Origin: a virus
Virus record (IMG/VR): IMGVR_UViG_3300027844_000493
Location: 1-22,799 of that record
Direction: 5' to 3' (one strand)
Length of the DNA: 22,799 bases
Made by a program: the position numbers and the translations under genes. Below are positions 8,375 through 15,033 of this stretch, in pieces; position 1 is the stretch's first letter, and each line of letters opens with the position of its first letter. The notes beneath the pieces are model-generated. The model was given only the letters and a program-made list of their open reading frames with translations. It searched no databases and was not told the origin of the DNA.

Positions 8375-10564
8375 TTATTTTAAATTTTTATATGGAGATC
8401 TTGGTCTACGTCCTCCATTTGATTTATTTCTTCCTATATTTCTATACGCTCCTATATTTAATTTACGGAATTTTTGTGTGTTATCCAACATTTCTAGTGA
8501 CTTATCTCTTTCTTTACGTTTTATATATCCTCTATTTGCTTGTTGAATTTTTGAAAAAGCTACAAGTGCTGAAAATGATACAAGTCTATCCACGTTTAAT
8601 CCTGGATAATAATGTGACATTTCAGTTAATAACATTTTATCAGGAATTCTTTCTACACCATATGTTGTTTTATATACTGTACCATCTTCTCCTACCTCTT
8701 CATCTATTGCTTCTCTTAGAAATTCTATTGCATATGATATGAGATGACTTTTAAATAATGTACCTGTATTCTTCCATCCATACTCCTGAAATACATTTGC
8801 ATTTGATCCTAAATCTTTTAAAAATACAATTTGTGATCTTGGTACTAGATATTTTTGTTTCTTTTTAGAAATCATATATTGAATAAATAAGGATATATTA
8901 TTCTCAACTAATGTCCAAGCATTATACCATTCTATAATTAAACATAGTTGCTCATGTGTTTTATTTATATCATCATATCTACCACACCATGATGCAACAA
9001 TCTTATCACCTTCAATAAAAGTTTCTAATCCTTCTAATGTTTCTTTTGTAACTTCAACAGGATTTTTATATACAAAAATGCTACATAAAGAGTCTGATGT
9101 AGTTGTCTTTCCTTCTGACACAGGGTCAATAGAAGCATAGTATGTGCCAAATCCAGGATCCTTAATAGGTCTTTCCCATACAACTAATACACCTGTTTTA
9201 TCTTCTCTCTTTTTATTTACTGGAAATTCATTTATAGGAAGTTTGTTTGATGTAGATGCTTTTATAATACCATGATCTTTTTCTAGTTTAATATGTTCAT
9301 ATGAATATTCCTTATCTTCAATACGTCTAAGTTGTTTAGAAACATATGCTTGTGGAAAGATAGATTCTTTTCTATATGCAAAAGCTTCTGCAATATCTAT
9401 AGGTTTTTGAGATACTCTTAATTGATATTGTTCTCCATCAAGATCTTTCTTCCATTTTACTCTTTCTTTTTTGATTTCTTTTAAAGCTATTTCTACTTTA
9501 GAATTACCATAATCATCTATAAAAGGAGGCATAGACCATTGCTCAGGAATAAATAATCCTGCTATACCAATAGTACCTTTATTATCCATAAGATCTGTTT
9601 CTATACCAAGTATACCATTTTCTTCTGGATATAGTATCATTGTTTTTAGAGGTTTACAATGACTAAGATCTCCAACTGATCCAGCAGCTATAAACATTCC
9701 AGTTGTTAACATACCTGATGACATTGCAGGACGTAAATATTCATAAGTCTTATCCATCTTAGGAGCAATACCTGCTTCTTCATGAAAGAAAAAAGTACAT
9801 GGTCCTCCAACACCAGTTGTTGCATTCTTTTCAAATGAACCTCCTTGAATTTTAGACATAAGACCTTTATGTGTTTTTCTATTATTTATTCTAACTTCTA
9901 TCTTTTGTTCCCATAAAAGAACTTTACCTGGATTAGAAGGTCTATACCATGCAGTATGTTCATTAAGAAATGTCTTATATTCATCTAAGAATTTCCATGA
10001 ACCTTTATCATTTATATAATCTTTAAGGGCAGCTCCAACTTTAAGTACAGCACCTTCTTCAAACCAATACATGTTTAAGAGTTTACCCATATGAAAGTAT
10101 GATGATGCTATCTGTCTTTTCTTAAGTATTGCAACATGTTTATGATTTATCTCAGCCATTATTTCATATAATGCCATATGATACTGAGCATCTCTTACTT
10201 TTGCAAATCCATATGCTTTTTCTTCCTTATCATAAATGGGAAGAAAGTTTAACCACATATAATAGTCTCTTGTTAAATACCAGGTTTCTCCTTTATTATG
10301 ATATATAACTCCCGTTCTACATTTATTCTTTTGATCTTCCCAATATTTATTGAAATCTTTTGACCTGAATGGTGCATCACAGTAATAACCTACATCATTA
10401 AACCTCCTTGCTTCCTCATTAAATATAAAAGATGTATTATTAAACTTATATTTACCAGGTTCTTTAAAAATTGAATCAATAAATTCTCTGAAGTCTTCAA
10501 TTGTTTGAAACTCCGTTTCTTCCCAAACACCATTATTCCATGTTGGGACAATTTTATACATCAA
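8375..10564 (-). CDS. terL: Terminase large subunit (DNA-packaging ATPase and nuclease)
   Basis: The product has 729 residues. The ATPase half shows a P-loop-like strand-turn HVAILKKRQIASSYFHMGK around residues 143-161, with Arg150 and Gln151 as in the R-Q start of terminase P-loops. A Walker B-like strand CTFFFHEE ends at Glu262-Glu263, and a possible coupling motif AAGSVGD follows. The nuclease half has the strand YYASIDPVSEG with Asp480 as the first probable metal ligand. The P-loop lacks the usual G-K-S/T. TerL pumps DNA into the prohead through the portal encoded next to it. The ATG overlaps the end of the co-chaperonin gene by 11 bp, so translation is probably coupled. The next codon is also ATG, so the start could be one residue later. 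Confidence 0.87.
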   Translation of the reverse strand: MMYKIVPTWNNGVWEETEFQTIEDFREFIDSIFKEPGKYKFNNTSFIFNEEARRFNDVGYYCDAPFRSKDFNKYWEDQKNKCRTGVIYHNKGETWYLTRDYYMWLNFLPIYDKEEKAYGFAKVRDAQYHMALYEIMAEINHKHVAILKKRQIASSYFHMGKLLNMYWFEEGAVLKVGAALKDYINDKGSWKFLDEYKTFLNEHTAWYRPSNPGKVLLWEQKIEVRINNRKTHKGLMSKIQGGSFEKNATTGVGGPCTFFFHEEAGIAPKMDKTYEYLRPAMSSGMLTTGMFIAAGSVGDLSHCKPLKTMILYPEENGILGIETDLMDNKGTIGIAGLFIPEQWSMPPFIDDYGNSKVEIALKEIKKERVKWKKDLDGEQYQLRVSQKPIDIAEAFAYRKESIFPQAYVSKQLRRIEDKEYSYEHIKLEKDHGIIKASTSNKLPINEFPVNKKREDKTGVLVVWERPIKDPGFGTYYASIDPVSEGKTTTSDSLCSIFVYKNPVEVTKETLEGLETFIEGDKIVASWCGRYDDINKTHEQLCLIIEWYNAWTLVENNISLFIQYMISKKKQKYLVPRSQIVFLKDLGSNANVFQEYGWKNTGTLFKSHLISYAIEFLREAIDEEVGEDGTVYKTTYGVERIPDKMLLTEMSHYYPGLNVDRLVSFSALVAFSKIQQANRGYIKRKERDKSLEMLDNTQKFRKLNIGAYRNIGRNKSNGGRRPRSPYKNLK

Positions 10565-10832
10565 TAATAACTGCTAAAATATCCCCTTTTCTTATTAAGA
10601 GATGTCTTTCTCCTTCATGATTCATTTCAACAGGTTCTGCAAATTTACCATATTGAATTAAATCTCCAATTCCTACTCCCTCTACCTCATCACCTATTGC
10701 AACAATGTATCCTTTATTTTCTTTAGTTTTTTGTGCATCCGGTATATAAATACCTGTATCACCGTAAGTTTCTTTTTCTGCTAATTGCTTGATTAAGATC
10801 CTGTTTCCTGTTGGTATAATTTGTTGTGCCAT
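10554..10832 (-). CDS. GroES-like co-chaperonin (Cpn10 family)
   Basis: The product has 92 residues, close to the usual 95 or so of GroES. Its layout follows Cpn10: NRILIKQL near the N-terminus, a mobile-loop region EKETYGDTGIYIPDAQKTKE in which TGIYIP corresponds to the GGIxLP chaperonin-binding segment, then GYIVAIGDEV, GIGDLIQYGKFA and the C-terminal strand DILAVI. GroES caps the GroEL barrel during protein folding. Phage T4 gp31 is the known case of a phage co-chaperonin needed for capsid folding. The gene sits in the late operon directly before TerL (11-bp overlap), so it probably helps fold a virion protein with host GroEL. No GroEL partner gene is visible in the window. The assignment is clear; the client protein is inference. 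Confidence 0.85.
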   Translation of the reverse strand: MAQQIIPTGNRILIKQLAEKETYGDTGIYIPDAQKTKENKGYIVAIGDEVEGVGIGDLIQYGKFAEPVEMNHEGERHLLIRKGDILAVIIDV

Positions 10833-10844
10833 TTTTATTAGTTT

Positions 10845-11363
10845 TTATAATTGATCATATGCCAATCCCTGACCGCCACGGACTGTACTTTTTTGTTCAT
10901 CTTTCATATCATTATATGCTCCTTTAAATGATTGTCTTATTGCATCAAAATTCTTAGCAGCACTAACAAGAGAATTAATGTTACCATCTCTACCATGCTC
11001 AATTTGAGTATTTTCCATATACTTAGCTAATTTATCAATCATAGATTTAATACCCTTATATGCTCTAAAGGTTGGAGTCTCATATAACTGAGCACATTTA
11101 TCTAATGCATATCTTATTTTTGGACATTCTAATGATTCTACCATAAAGACCTCATCTAATATGAGTTCTTCTTTATCTCCCTCAGGAACATTAAAGAAAG
11201 GATTTATATCAGGATCCGGACATGTCATATAGAATAAATACATATATACATTTAAATAGGTATCTGGATATTCATCCATAATAGATCTTAGAAATTTTAG
11301 TGTATAACAATGTTCAGTTGGTATTACCTTTCCATTTTGTATATCAAATAGTTTTATTAACAT
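10845..11363 (-). CDS. Protein of unknown function
   Basis: The product has 172 residues and is mostly helical. The N-terminal half is hydrophobic and aromatic (TYLNVYMYLFYMTC near residues 35-48) without a clear transmembrane profile, because charged residues and prolines follow. The C-terminal third is polar, with repeated Ala/Lys/Asp helices, and ends QGLAYDQL. It is separated from the co-chaperonin gene by 12 bases and from the next upstream gene by six. It lies among DNA-processing and packaging genes. I do not recognise the family. A role in head assembly or packaging is only a guess from the neighbours. Confidence 0.6.
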   Translation of the reverse strand: MLIKLFDIQNGKVIPTEHCYTLKFLRSIMDEYPDTYLNVYMYLFYMTCPDPDINPFFNVPEGDKEELILDEVFMVESLECPKIRYALDKCAQLYETPTFRAYKGIKSMIDKLAKYMENTQIEHGRDGNINSLVSAAKNFDAIRQSFKGAYNDMKDEQKSTVRGGQGLAYDQL

Positions 11364-11369
11364 AATTTA

Positions 11370-11630
11370 TTATTCAGCAGGATTAATTATATCTCCTAAC
11401 TCAGTATAAGTCATATCTACAACAATAAAATTTGCCATTCCTGTAATAAAAAGGGTTGATTTTTCAGGATCAACCTCTGCTGATAAATTAACATATTCAC
11501 CATAACCAATAGCTAAAGTTTTATCTATTGTTAATGTATAAGGTATATAATTATCTGTTATTTCTCCATTTACAATATCTCTGCTAACACTAATTGCTGT
11601 TATTGTTACATAAGCTACTTCTGCTGCCAT
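11370..11630 (-). CDS. Small beta-rich protein of unknown function
   Basis: The product has 86 residues and alternating hydrophobic strands throughout (AYVTITAISVS, YTLTIDKTLAIGYG, STLFITGMANFIVVD). It has no cysteine and an acidic end. It looks like a small beta-sandwich or barrel such as a decoration or assembly protein, but no family is recognised. It starts from ATGGC in an A/T-rich leader and lies 20 bases after the nuclease gene and six before the 172-residue gene, so it is co-transcribed with them. Confidence 0.6.
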   Translation of the reverse strand: MAAEVAYVTITAISVSRDIVNGEITDNYIPYTLTIDKTLAIGYGEYVNLSAEVDPEKSTLFITGMANFIVVDMTYTELGDIINPAE

Positions 11631-11650
11631 AGTTATTAATTTTTAAATTA

Positions 11651-12478
11651 TTATTCTTTATTATCTTTTATCCACATTATTAATGCTCTTACTTCCTCTT
11701 TTAAATAAGGAAGATCATGCATTTTAATATCTTTTATAACTGGTTCATCATTTACATATTTACTAATTGGGTAACCATATTGGTCATCTCCTTCTTTTTC
11801 AAAAGAAACATGTTGAATAACTAGTTTCCCTGGTTTTAATTTAGGGTTATGCTTTAGTATAATATACATATATAAACTTAATTGTATAGTATAATGATTA
11901 AGATTACAGTCATCAAGATGTGATAATGGATTATACATCTTTGAAGTTATACCTTCCCAGTTTGTAAAACCTTTCTCTTTTATCTCTTTATTAGTTTTAT
12001 AATCTGTAATGTTTACTTTACCATTAACAATTGTTACTAAATCAGCTTGACCACATATTTTTGCTGATTTTAAGTATGCAAAGTGTTCAGGATATACTCC
12101 ATCCTCTAATTTCTGCTCTGGAGCTATTTTAACACCATTGCCATCAGTTATAGGTCTTATGATGGGTACTTCTACCCCTTCACGTTCTATTGTCTTAAAA
12201 TCAAGCATTCCTTCCTCTCTCTGATCATGATACCAATTACCTAACTTAATAGCACGATCTGTTTCATTTTTCCAAATATCAGTAACTTCTTTGGGTTTAA
12301 GACCGTACCACTTTGAACGTTTATTCTTACAAGACTTCTTAGATTGCGCTTTTGCATCAAACTTAGGTTTAAATTTACTTATAAAAGTAGTAACACTAGT
12401 CCAAGTAATATTATCTTTTTCAAGATTCTCATCTAAACTTTCATATACGTGTCCATTTTCTTTAAATATTACAGCCAT
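11651..12478 (-). CDS. PD-(D/E)XK nuclease, RecB/Cas4-like
   Basis: The product has 275 residues. The catalytic core is visible as GQAD with Asp146, then NITDYKT with Asp159 and Lys161, matching the D...(D/E)xK signature. A later Gln motif follows (QLSLYMYI, Gln199 to Tyr203), typical of RecB-family nucleases. The N-terminus (ENGHVYESLDE...TSVTTFISKFKPKFD) resembles phage RecB-like nucleases. Related nucleases are conserved beside the terminase genes in crAss-like phages. A role in DNA processing, recombination or packaging is likely. There is no Cys cluster for an iron-sulfur centre, which argues against a true Cas4. The gene starts five bases after the stop of the Cys-rich protein, so translation is probably coupled. 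Confidence 0.8.
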   Translation of the reverse strand: MAVIFKENGHVYESLDENLEKDNITWTSVTTFISKFKPKFDAKAQSKKSCKNKRSKWYGLKPKEVTDIWKNETDRAIKLGNWYHDQREEGMLDFKTIEREGVEVPIIRPITDGNGVKIAPEQKLEDGVYPEHFAYLKSAKICGQADLVTIVNGKVNITDYKTNKEIKEKGFTNWEGITSKMYNPLSHLDDCNLNHYTIQLSLYMYIILKHNPKLKPGKLVIQHVSFEKEGDDQYGYPISKYVNDEPVIKDIKMHDLPYLKEEVRALIMWIKDNKE

Positions 12479-12483
12479 GATTA

Positions 12484-12822
12484 TTATTTTTTATCTTGTT
12501 TATCTAAATTCTTTAGTAATGTGCTTTCTTGTTCAGCATCCATTATTACATCCCATTTCTTTTCATCTCCTTCAAGTGGACAGTCAGTTGACATTGATCT
12601 AAGTTTAAGATCTAAACTACATCCGCATTTTCCACAACAAGGTTTAGTACCAGGTAGTGCACATTCTGTACCTTTAATATCTAAATGTGGACATGTCTTA
12701 CATTGTTTCCATCTATAATTAGCAATATCTTCAATATAAGATCTCTTAAATATCTTATTCTTAATACCTTCATATACTTTATCAATATTTTTTACGGCAT
12801 TTAATATTTTATTTATTCTCAT
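12484..12822 (-). CDS. Cys-rich probable zinc-binding protein
   Basis: The product has 112 residues. It carries eight cysteines at about positions 41, 44, 54, 62, 63, 66, 68 and 81 in the pattern CKTC, C, CCGKCGC, C. This suggests one or two zinc sites. The first 35 residues are basic and helical (NKILNAVKNIDKVYEG, then KNKIFKRS). The start overlaps the end of the HU/IHF-like gene by 14 bp, and the nuclease gene follows five bases after the stop, so the three are probably translated as a unit. A nucleic-acid-binding role is inferred from the zinc cluster and neighbours. The exact family is not recognised. Confidence 0.7.
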   Translation of the reverse strand: MRINKILNAVKNIDKVYEGIKNKIFKRSYIEDIANYRWKQCKTCPHLDIKGTECALPGTKPCCGKCGCSLDLKLRSMSTDCPLEGDEKKWDVIMDAEQESTLLKNLDKQDKK

Positions 12823-13195
12823 TTCTCCATTGGTTTTTTTGTTTTTGTTCTTTAGATATTCTATCTGAAGCTTTAATCATTTTATCTAATTTACTTTTAA
12901 GAGGTAAATGATCATGATAACCTTTGTACGTTATTTTTTCCATATTACCTAACATATCCTTATGTCTTCTAATTGCTCTATCTAATCTACCTTTCCTAGT
13001 TATAAATGTTCCAAGATTAGGGAGTAAGATTCTAGAATAATTTAAATTTTCTAATTCTCTTCTAACCTTATCATAAAAGAATCTAATTAAATCATCAACT
13101 AAATCTGGATGTACTTCACATTCTTCAGCAATTTCTTTATAGAAATCTTTATAACTCTTAGGAGATAGGTGTATTTTACCTTCTTCTATATTCAT
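12809..13195 (-). CDS. HU/IHF-like DNA-binding protein
   Basis: The product has 128 residues, somewhat longer than bacterial HU or IHF (about 90-100). The N-terminal helices (VHPDLVDDLIRFFYDKVRRE, residues 28-47) are followed by the strand-turn ILLPNLGTFITRKGR (residues 56-70), which corresponds to the conserved I-x-L-x-x-(F/L)-G-x-F segment of the HU/IHF fold. The usual beta arm is replaced by a basic helix-like part (DRAIRRHKDML), and a charged tail rich in Lys and Gln follows. IHF-like proteins are a known conserved item of crAss-like phages next to the packaging block. It probably bends DNA during packaging or replication. Confidence 0.75.
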   Translation of the reverse strand: MNIEEGKIHLSPKSYKDFYKEIAEECEVHPDLVDDLIRFFYDKVRRELENLNYSRILLPNLGTFITRKGRLDRAIRRHKDMLGNMEKITYKGYHDHLPLKSKLDKMIKASDRISKEQKQKNQWRNENK

Positions 13196-13231
13196 TTTAT
13201 CCTGGCCATATTACAACTAATCTATTTTTCA

Positions 13232-13582
13232 TTAGTCTACTCCAAGTATTTTAAAATCTAAGAATATATTACCTGTTGTTTGTATTTTCATATCAGGATT
13301 AATTGTAATATTCTTCTTATCCTTAATAACCAGCTTCTTTTTCTTTGCTTTTTGAATAGCATTTCTACAAGATTGCGGACTTTTAAAAATATTCTTTTTT
13401 GAAATAGATTTACAGAATGTTGTTACTTCAGAACTTCCTAATTTAGCTAATTCAGCTAAACATAAAAGATCAGACGAACTAATTTGGATATCATTTAAGA
13501 AACAGAAAGTGATAATTTGATATTTAATAGCACCATCTCTCTGTATCTTAATTCTTTTATCAACTTTATTTACTAGAGCCAT
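13232..13582 (-). CDS. Small basic protein, probable winged-helix DNA-binding protein
   Basis: The product has 116 residues. A helix (SSSDLLCLAELAKLG, about residues 35-49) is followed by a second one (SEVTTFCKSIS) and then by SPQSCRNAIQKAKKKKLVIK with a hairpin-like KKNITINP. This is the layout of a winged helix, with the recognition helix near residues 68-80 and a wing after it. It overlaps the end of the L,D-transpeptidase-like gene by 10 bp. Regulation of late genes is possible, but the role is not known. The call is inferred from the predicted pattern, and no family is recognised. Confidence 0.6.
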   Translation of the reverse strand: MALVNKVDKRIKIQRDGAIKYQIITFCFLNDIQISSSDLLCLAELAKLGSSEVTTFCKSISKKNIFKSPQSCRNAIQKAKKKKLVIKDKKNITINPDMKIQTTGNIFLDFKILGVD

Positions 13583-14193
13583 GATGTAGGTATATCATCA
13601 GATTCTAGTAATGTATATGTGAAATTATTACTCCATATATCTCTAGCTTTTCTGCAGATCTTCATAAACTTAGTATAATCATCATTAGCTGCTATTACTT
13701 GACATCCTGCTGACCATTTATCTACTTGAGTAGATTTTTTACCAGCATACTTAGTAGCTCTATGAATATTAATACCAAATAAACCTGTATCTGTATTTTC
13801 AGTATTCTTATTATAAATATCATCTCTATTATTATCACGATAAACAGTAACAGGGTTCTGTTGACCTAATGCTTCATATCTACCTTGATGTTTTCTAATC
13901 TTATGAGATTTTCTATATTGTCCGGGTTTTAATATAGCACACCCTACATTCTTCATCATTGGATGATCCATCCAGTGAGTTCCAGGATCAGTGGTACAAT
14001 CAAATTCATGATATTGCCAGTTATCATCTTCATCCTTATAAGATAAAGTTATTTTATCATCAAATCTGTTTGTTACCTTATCAGCTGTTGCACTATTTCT
14101 AACCCCTATAATATTAACATTATACGAACCAGACTCAAAGAATTTATAATTCTTATGAGCCATGGCACGTTTTATCATTTCAATACTATACAT
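13573..14193 (-). CDS. L,D-transpeptidase-like (YkuD-type) putative endolysin
   Basis: The product has 206 residues. The motif GINIHRA with His144, followed by SAGCQVI with Cys164, fits the H...(S/T)xGC catalytic centre of YkuD-type L,D-transpeptidases and related L,D-peptidases. The Cys would be the nucleophile acting on peptidoglycan stem peptides. The segment before it (YNVNIIGVRNS near residues 24-34) resembles phage proteins often annotated as peptidoglycan hydrolases. There is no signal peptide or transmembrane segment, so export would need a holin or a virion route, and none is evident nearby. It lies in the late operon and overlaps both neighbours (10 and 8 bp). Whether it cuts or crosslinks cannot be told from the motif. 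Lysis is the most likely role in a phage. Confidence 0.65.
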   Translation of the reverse strand: MYSIEMIKRAMAHKNYKFFESGSYNVNIIGVRNSATADKVTNRFDDKITLSYKDEDDNWQYHEFDCTTDPGTHWMDHPMMKNVGCAILKPGQYRKSHKIRKHQGRYEALGQQNPVTVYRDNNRDDIYNKNTENTDTGLFGINIHRATKYAGKKSTQVDKWSAGCQVIAANDDYTKFMKICRKARDIWSNNFTYTLLESDDIPTSWL

Positions 14194-14545
14194 TTGTTTT
14201 CTGCTTAAGTGTTCTCTTAGGAGGTGCTATGTCACCATTAGCATCCCAATCACTCCCGGCTTGTGATTGTGAGTTTGTGGATTGTTTGTTTGTTACAGTA
14301 GCAGGCATAGTATCAGGTTGTTCTGGACCAGCCATAGCTTGTGATAAGAACATCTGAGATTGAACTCTTTCTGCTCTAGCAACTTCAATATCCTTTAGAA
14401 TTGTTTCATATTCTAATTGAACTTTGAGATGTACCATGCTTTCTTTGTACCAAGCAGTAACTTCTGCTCTTTTAGCATTCATTTTTTCTTTTGATGCTTT
14501 TTCTTCTACATTTAGAGTTGTATTCTCTTTGATTTTTTTTGCCAT
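14186..14545 (-). CDS. Small helical protein of unknown function
   Basis: The product has 119 residues. Residues 1-75 are one long charged amphipathic helix, probably a coiled coil (NVEEKASKEKMNAKRAEVTA, YETILKDIEVARAERVQSQM). The rest is a low-complexity tail rich in Ser, Gln and Asn ending KRTLKQKTNV. There is no membrane segment or lipobox, so a spanin is not supported. A promoter-like TATCTTTG lies about 30 bases upstream, suggesting that it opens its own transcript followed by the peptidoglycan enzyme (8-bp overlap). It may be a minor structural or lysis-related protein; the family is not recognised. Confidence 0.6.
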   Translation of the reverse strand: MAKKIKENTTLNVEEKASKEKMNAKRAEVTAWYKESMVHLKVQLEYETILKDIEVARAERVQSQMFLSQAMAGPEQPDTMPATVTNKQSTNSQSQAGSDWDANGDIAPPKRTLKQKTNV

Positions 14546-14575
14546 TATAAATTGGTTTTAAAGATTAATATATTA

Positions 14576-14606
14576 CAAAGATACAAAAAAAGTTTAAATA
14601 AATAAA
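14576..14606 (-). promoter_or_regulatory. Bacteroidota-type promoter for the 119-residue gene
   Basis: Read on the minus strand, TATCTTTG (14583-14576) matches the Bacteroidota -7 box TAnnTTTG exactly. It stands 19 bases after TTTA (14606-14603), near the TTTG -33 box and at the expected spacing. It lies about 30 bases before the ATG at 14545, in the gap after the UVR-like gene. It suggests use of the host housekeeping sigma factor. Confidence 0.6.
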
Positions 14607-14618
14607 GTTTAAAGTAAT

Positions 14619-14972
14619 TTATTTTTTTGTTCTTCTGACAAATTTATTGAAAATCTTATTGATTCCTTGAGTAGAAATCTCTTTTTTCTTTTGTTTATTG
14701 GTTTTTATTATATCTCTAATTTTTGCACATTTCTCATACTCTTCTGTTTCAGTGAAATAACCCATCATATTTATTAAATCATCTCTTTTGATATTTGAAT
14801 CAGGATTGTGTGCTATTAAGAACTGTCCTGTCTCTTCTATAATATTTTCAAATGTTAATTTCCCCGTTATGATATGATATGAATTTCTAAAAGCTGTATC
14901 TAATAGCTTTCTCTCAGCTTCTATTCTGTCTATTTCTGACATTTCATTAAAACCTTCAATTGGATCTTTCAT
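14619..14972 (-). CDS. Small helical protein with UVR-like motif
   Basis: The product has 117 residues and is almost entirely helical and charged. Residues 70-90 (MGYFTETEEYEKCAKIRDIIK) resemble the UVR motif found in UvrB, UvrC and ClpC-associated McsA proteins, where two helices pack in a hairpin for protein binding. The C-terminus is basic (NKFVRRTKK). It is preceded by a TAACTTTG promoter-like box only 17 bases before its ATG. A role as a protein-protein adaptor is possible, but there is no clear functional link. The motif match is by eye and moderate. Confidence 0.6.
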   Translation of the reverse strand: MKDPIEGFNEMSEIDRIEAERKLLDTAFRNSYHIITGKLTFENIIEETGQFLIAHNPDSNIKRDDLINMMGYFTETEEYEKCAKIRDIIKTNKQKKKEISTQGINKIFNKFVRRTKK

Positions 14973-14989
14973 ATATTACTTTTTGGTTG

Positions 14990-14997
14990 CAAAGTTA
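14990..14997 (-). promoter_or_regulatory. Bacteroidota-type -7 box before the UVR-like gene
   Basis: TAACTTTG on the minus strand matches TAnnTTTG exactly and lies 17 bases before the ATG at 14972, giving a very short leader. No convincing TTTG -33 element is seen at the expected distance. Confidence 0.45.
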
Positions 14998-15033
14998 TAA
15001 ATAAATATATATAACTTCCTAATTATTATTCAA

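Noticed and set aside
11651-12478. Cas4 or other CRISPR-associated nuclease
   Set aside because: No cysteine cluster and no cas neighbours. The phage RecB-like nuclease context fits better.
14186-14545. Spanin or holin gene next to the lysis enzyme
   Set aside because: No transmembrane segment, signal peptide or lipobox is visible.
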